Source of the DNA: JAKAGE01 sp035541415
GTDB taxonomy: Bacteria > Patescibacteriota > Minisyncoccia > UBA6257 > 2-01-FULL-56-20
Direction: 5' to 3'
NCBI GenBank assembly: GCA_035541415.1
Contig: DATKNI010000034.1
Location: 1-22,128, forward strand
Length of the DNA stretch: 22,128 nt
The position numbers and the translations under genes were made by a program. Below the pieces are notes generated by a model. That model did not search any database and was not told the origin of the DNA. It saw only the letters and a list, made by a program, of their open reading frames with translations. Position 1 is the stretch's first letter. Each line of letters begins with the position of its first letter. This document shows positions 21,155 through 22,128 of this stretch, in pieces.

Positions 21155-22128
21155 TGGTATTACTTGGTTTATTTGATGCTTTGCTTGCCTCCGATCCGAC
21201 AAAAACTGACGATAAGGGTGCACCGATCGGTATCCGTCCCGATATGAATATCTCTTCGTTATTCACAACCACCCTATTGACCAGTCCAACCACTATCGCT
21301 CGTTTTTGGGCAAAATTCAAGCGCGGAAGGAATGCCCGTGTCTTATCGACGAACTGGGAAACTTCGCCTTGAGTGATCGGCATAACGGTTTCTTCTGGTT
21401 CGCTCTGATTGTCTTTGAGGGCAACTATCTGTTTCTTGATGGGGATGGTCCGTGCATTCACGCCATCCGTGTATTCCTTCAGTTGCTCCATACTGATTAC
21501 CCCCGCGCCATAAGCCCTCGTGTAACGATCACTTTCAGTTTTAAGCTTTTCGAGCTCAAGCTCTAAGGTTTTTATATCGCCAGCATTACCTTGCGCTTTA
21601 TTCCCGCGTCGCTCTTTCCAGCGCTTCACTTCTCCCATTAAGAGCTCCGGCGACTGGAGTACCTCATTTAACTTTTCCCATACCAATTGATCAGCCATCG
21701 TCGCGCTAATTGGCCGCTCGGTGCATTTTGGCGGCAAAGGGAAACTGCGCACCCGTTCGGTACAGCGGTAATAGAGATTTTTGCCGCCATTCGGCCCTTC
21801 ACCCGCCATCGTAGAACCGCAGGCGTGACGAACAAGACCGGAGAGCAGATAATCGTTTTTCCGGTTACGCGAAGACATCGCAAAATTCTTTTTCAGTTGT
21901 TCTTGGACGCGATTGAATAAATGCTCGTCGAGGAGCGCAGGGGTAGGAATTTTTATCCAATCCTCCTGCGGCTTGGATTTGCGGCTCGTTTTCTTGATCT
22001 TCTTATACCTCTCATGCTTGTAAGGATTTTCGGGTATCACCGCGTACGATGCTCCGTAGTGAGCTTCGCCAATGTAAGTCCTATTCCTCAAGAGCGTAGT
22101 CAGTGTGCTCGTGCTCCAGACCCCTCTC
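21087..22128 (-). CDS. Large serine recombinase, C-terminal part (5' end outside window)
   Basis: The frame is open to the right edge, so the catalytic N-terminal resolvase domain lies outside. The visible part begins within the Recombinase domain (VWSTSTLTTLLRNRTYIGEA). It continues with a zinc-ribbon domain, LSGLVRHACGSTMAGEG then YYRCTER then PPKCTE. The first ligand position reads His rather than the usual Cys. A coiled coil follows (TLELELEKLKTESDRYTRAYGAG onward, about 175-230), and then the late C-terminal segment RAIVVGLVNRVVV. Such enzymes integrate and excise phages, ICEs or SCC-like elements. The last 17 or so codons run into ychF and look like read-through rather than recombinase sequence. 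Base use is more AT-rich than the chromosome, in line with transfer. Confidence 0.9.
   Translation of the reverse strand, partial: RGVWSTSTLTTLLRNRTYIGEAHYGASYAVIPENPYKHERYKKIKKTSRKSKPQEDWIKIPTPALLDEHLFNRVQEQLKKNFAMSSRNRKNDYLLSGLVRHACGSTMAGEGPNGGKNLYYRCTERVRSFPLPPKCTERPISATMADQLVWEKLNEVLQSPELLMGEVKRWKERRGNKAQGNAGDIKTLELELEKLKTESDRYTRAYGAGVISMEQLKEYTDGVNARTIPIKKQIVALKDNQSEPEETVMPITQGEVSQFVDKTRAFLPRLNFAQKRAIVVGLVNRVVVNNEEIFISGRIPIGAPLSSVFVGSEASKASNKPSNTNDTFSSIHRHRRSSERGQVHAF

Noticed and set aside
21155..21223. N-terminal extension of YchF by 23 residues
   Set aside because: The extension is out-of-frame recombinase sequence; YchF proteins begin a few residues before the GLPNVGKST loop.

Overview
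The window reads as a compact chromosomal stretch of a bacterium with a GC-leaning genome. Almost every base is coding, gaps are short, and genes sit in small same-strand runs. The short HrcA, an lmo0937-type mini membrane protein and many genes with a -10 box directly against the start codon suggest a streamlined lineage such as Patescibacteria/CPR. That assignment is inference from gene style; no rRNA or other marker RNA is present to prove it.

Layout. 1-2278 (minus): an adenylate-forming PaaK/LuxE-type ligase whose 3' end overlaps a ThiF/MoeY-like E1-type adenylyltransferase that runs off the left edge. 2362-4782 (minus): a degenerate M19 dipeptidase-like protein with its own consensus promoter, then IlvE and a stand-alone response-regulator receiver protein. 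4870-7499: a 50-residue membrane protein (+), the ribosome-associated GTPase TypA/BipA (-) and a divergently transcribed peroxiredoxin (+). 7521-9191 (minus): a GH1 glycosidase followed by a GNAT acetyltransferase. 9351-14597 (minus): the heat-shock cluster hrcA-grpE-dnaK-(unknown membrane protein)-dnaJ behind a CIRCE-like operator. 14724-15188 (minus): an unknown basic protein. 15536-19827 (plus): CorA-type transporter, CysRS, DnaB helicase and RecR. 19869-21154 (minus): YchF GTPase and a 54-residue unknown. 21087-22128 (minus): the C-terminal part of a large serine recombinase, probably the edge of a mobile element lying to the right.

The most unusual feature is a structured intergenic element present twice, at 9218-9349 and 15371-15527. 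Both copies share a conserved GC-rich core that folds as two hairpins. Both are enclosed by long inverted-repeat arms (about 27 and 48 nt) whose sequences are mostly unrelated between copies but self-complementary within each copy. Helix pairs differ between the copies while pairing is kept, as expected of a structured RNA or a hairpin-type mobile repeat. I could not match it to a family I know.

A second theme is transcription and translation start architecture. At least eight genes have a -10 box (often extended TGn) only 6-12 nt upstream of the start codon and no Shine-Dalgarno sequence, implying leaderless or near-leaderless mRNAs. A few others (the M19-like gene, the 154-residue unknown, the 54-residue ORF) have a clear Shine-Dalgarno sequence.
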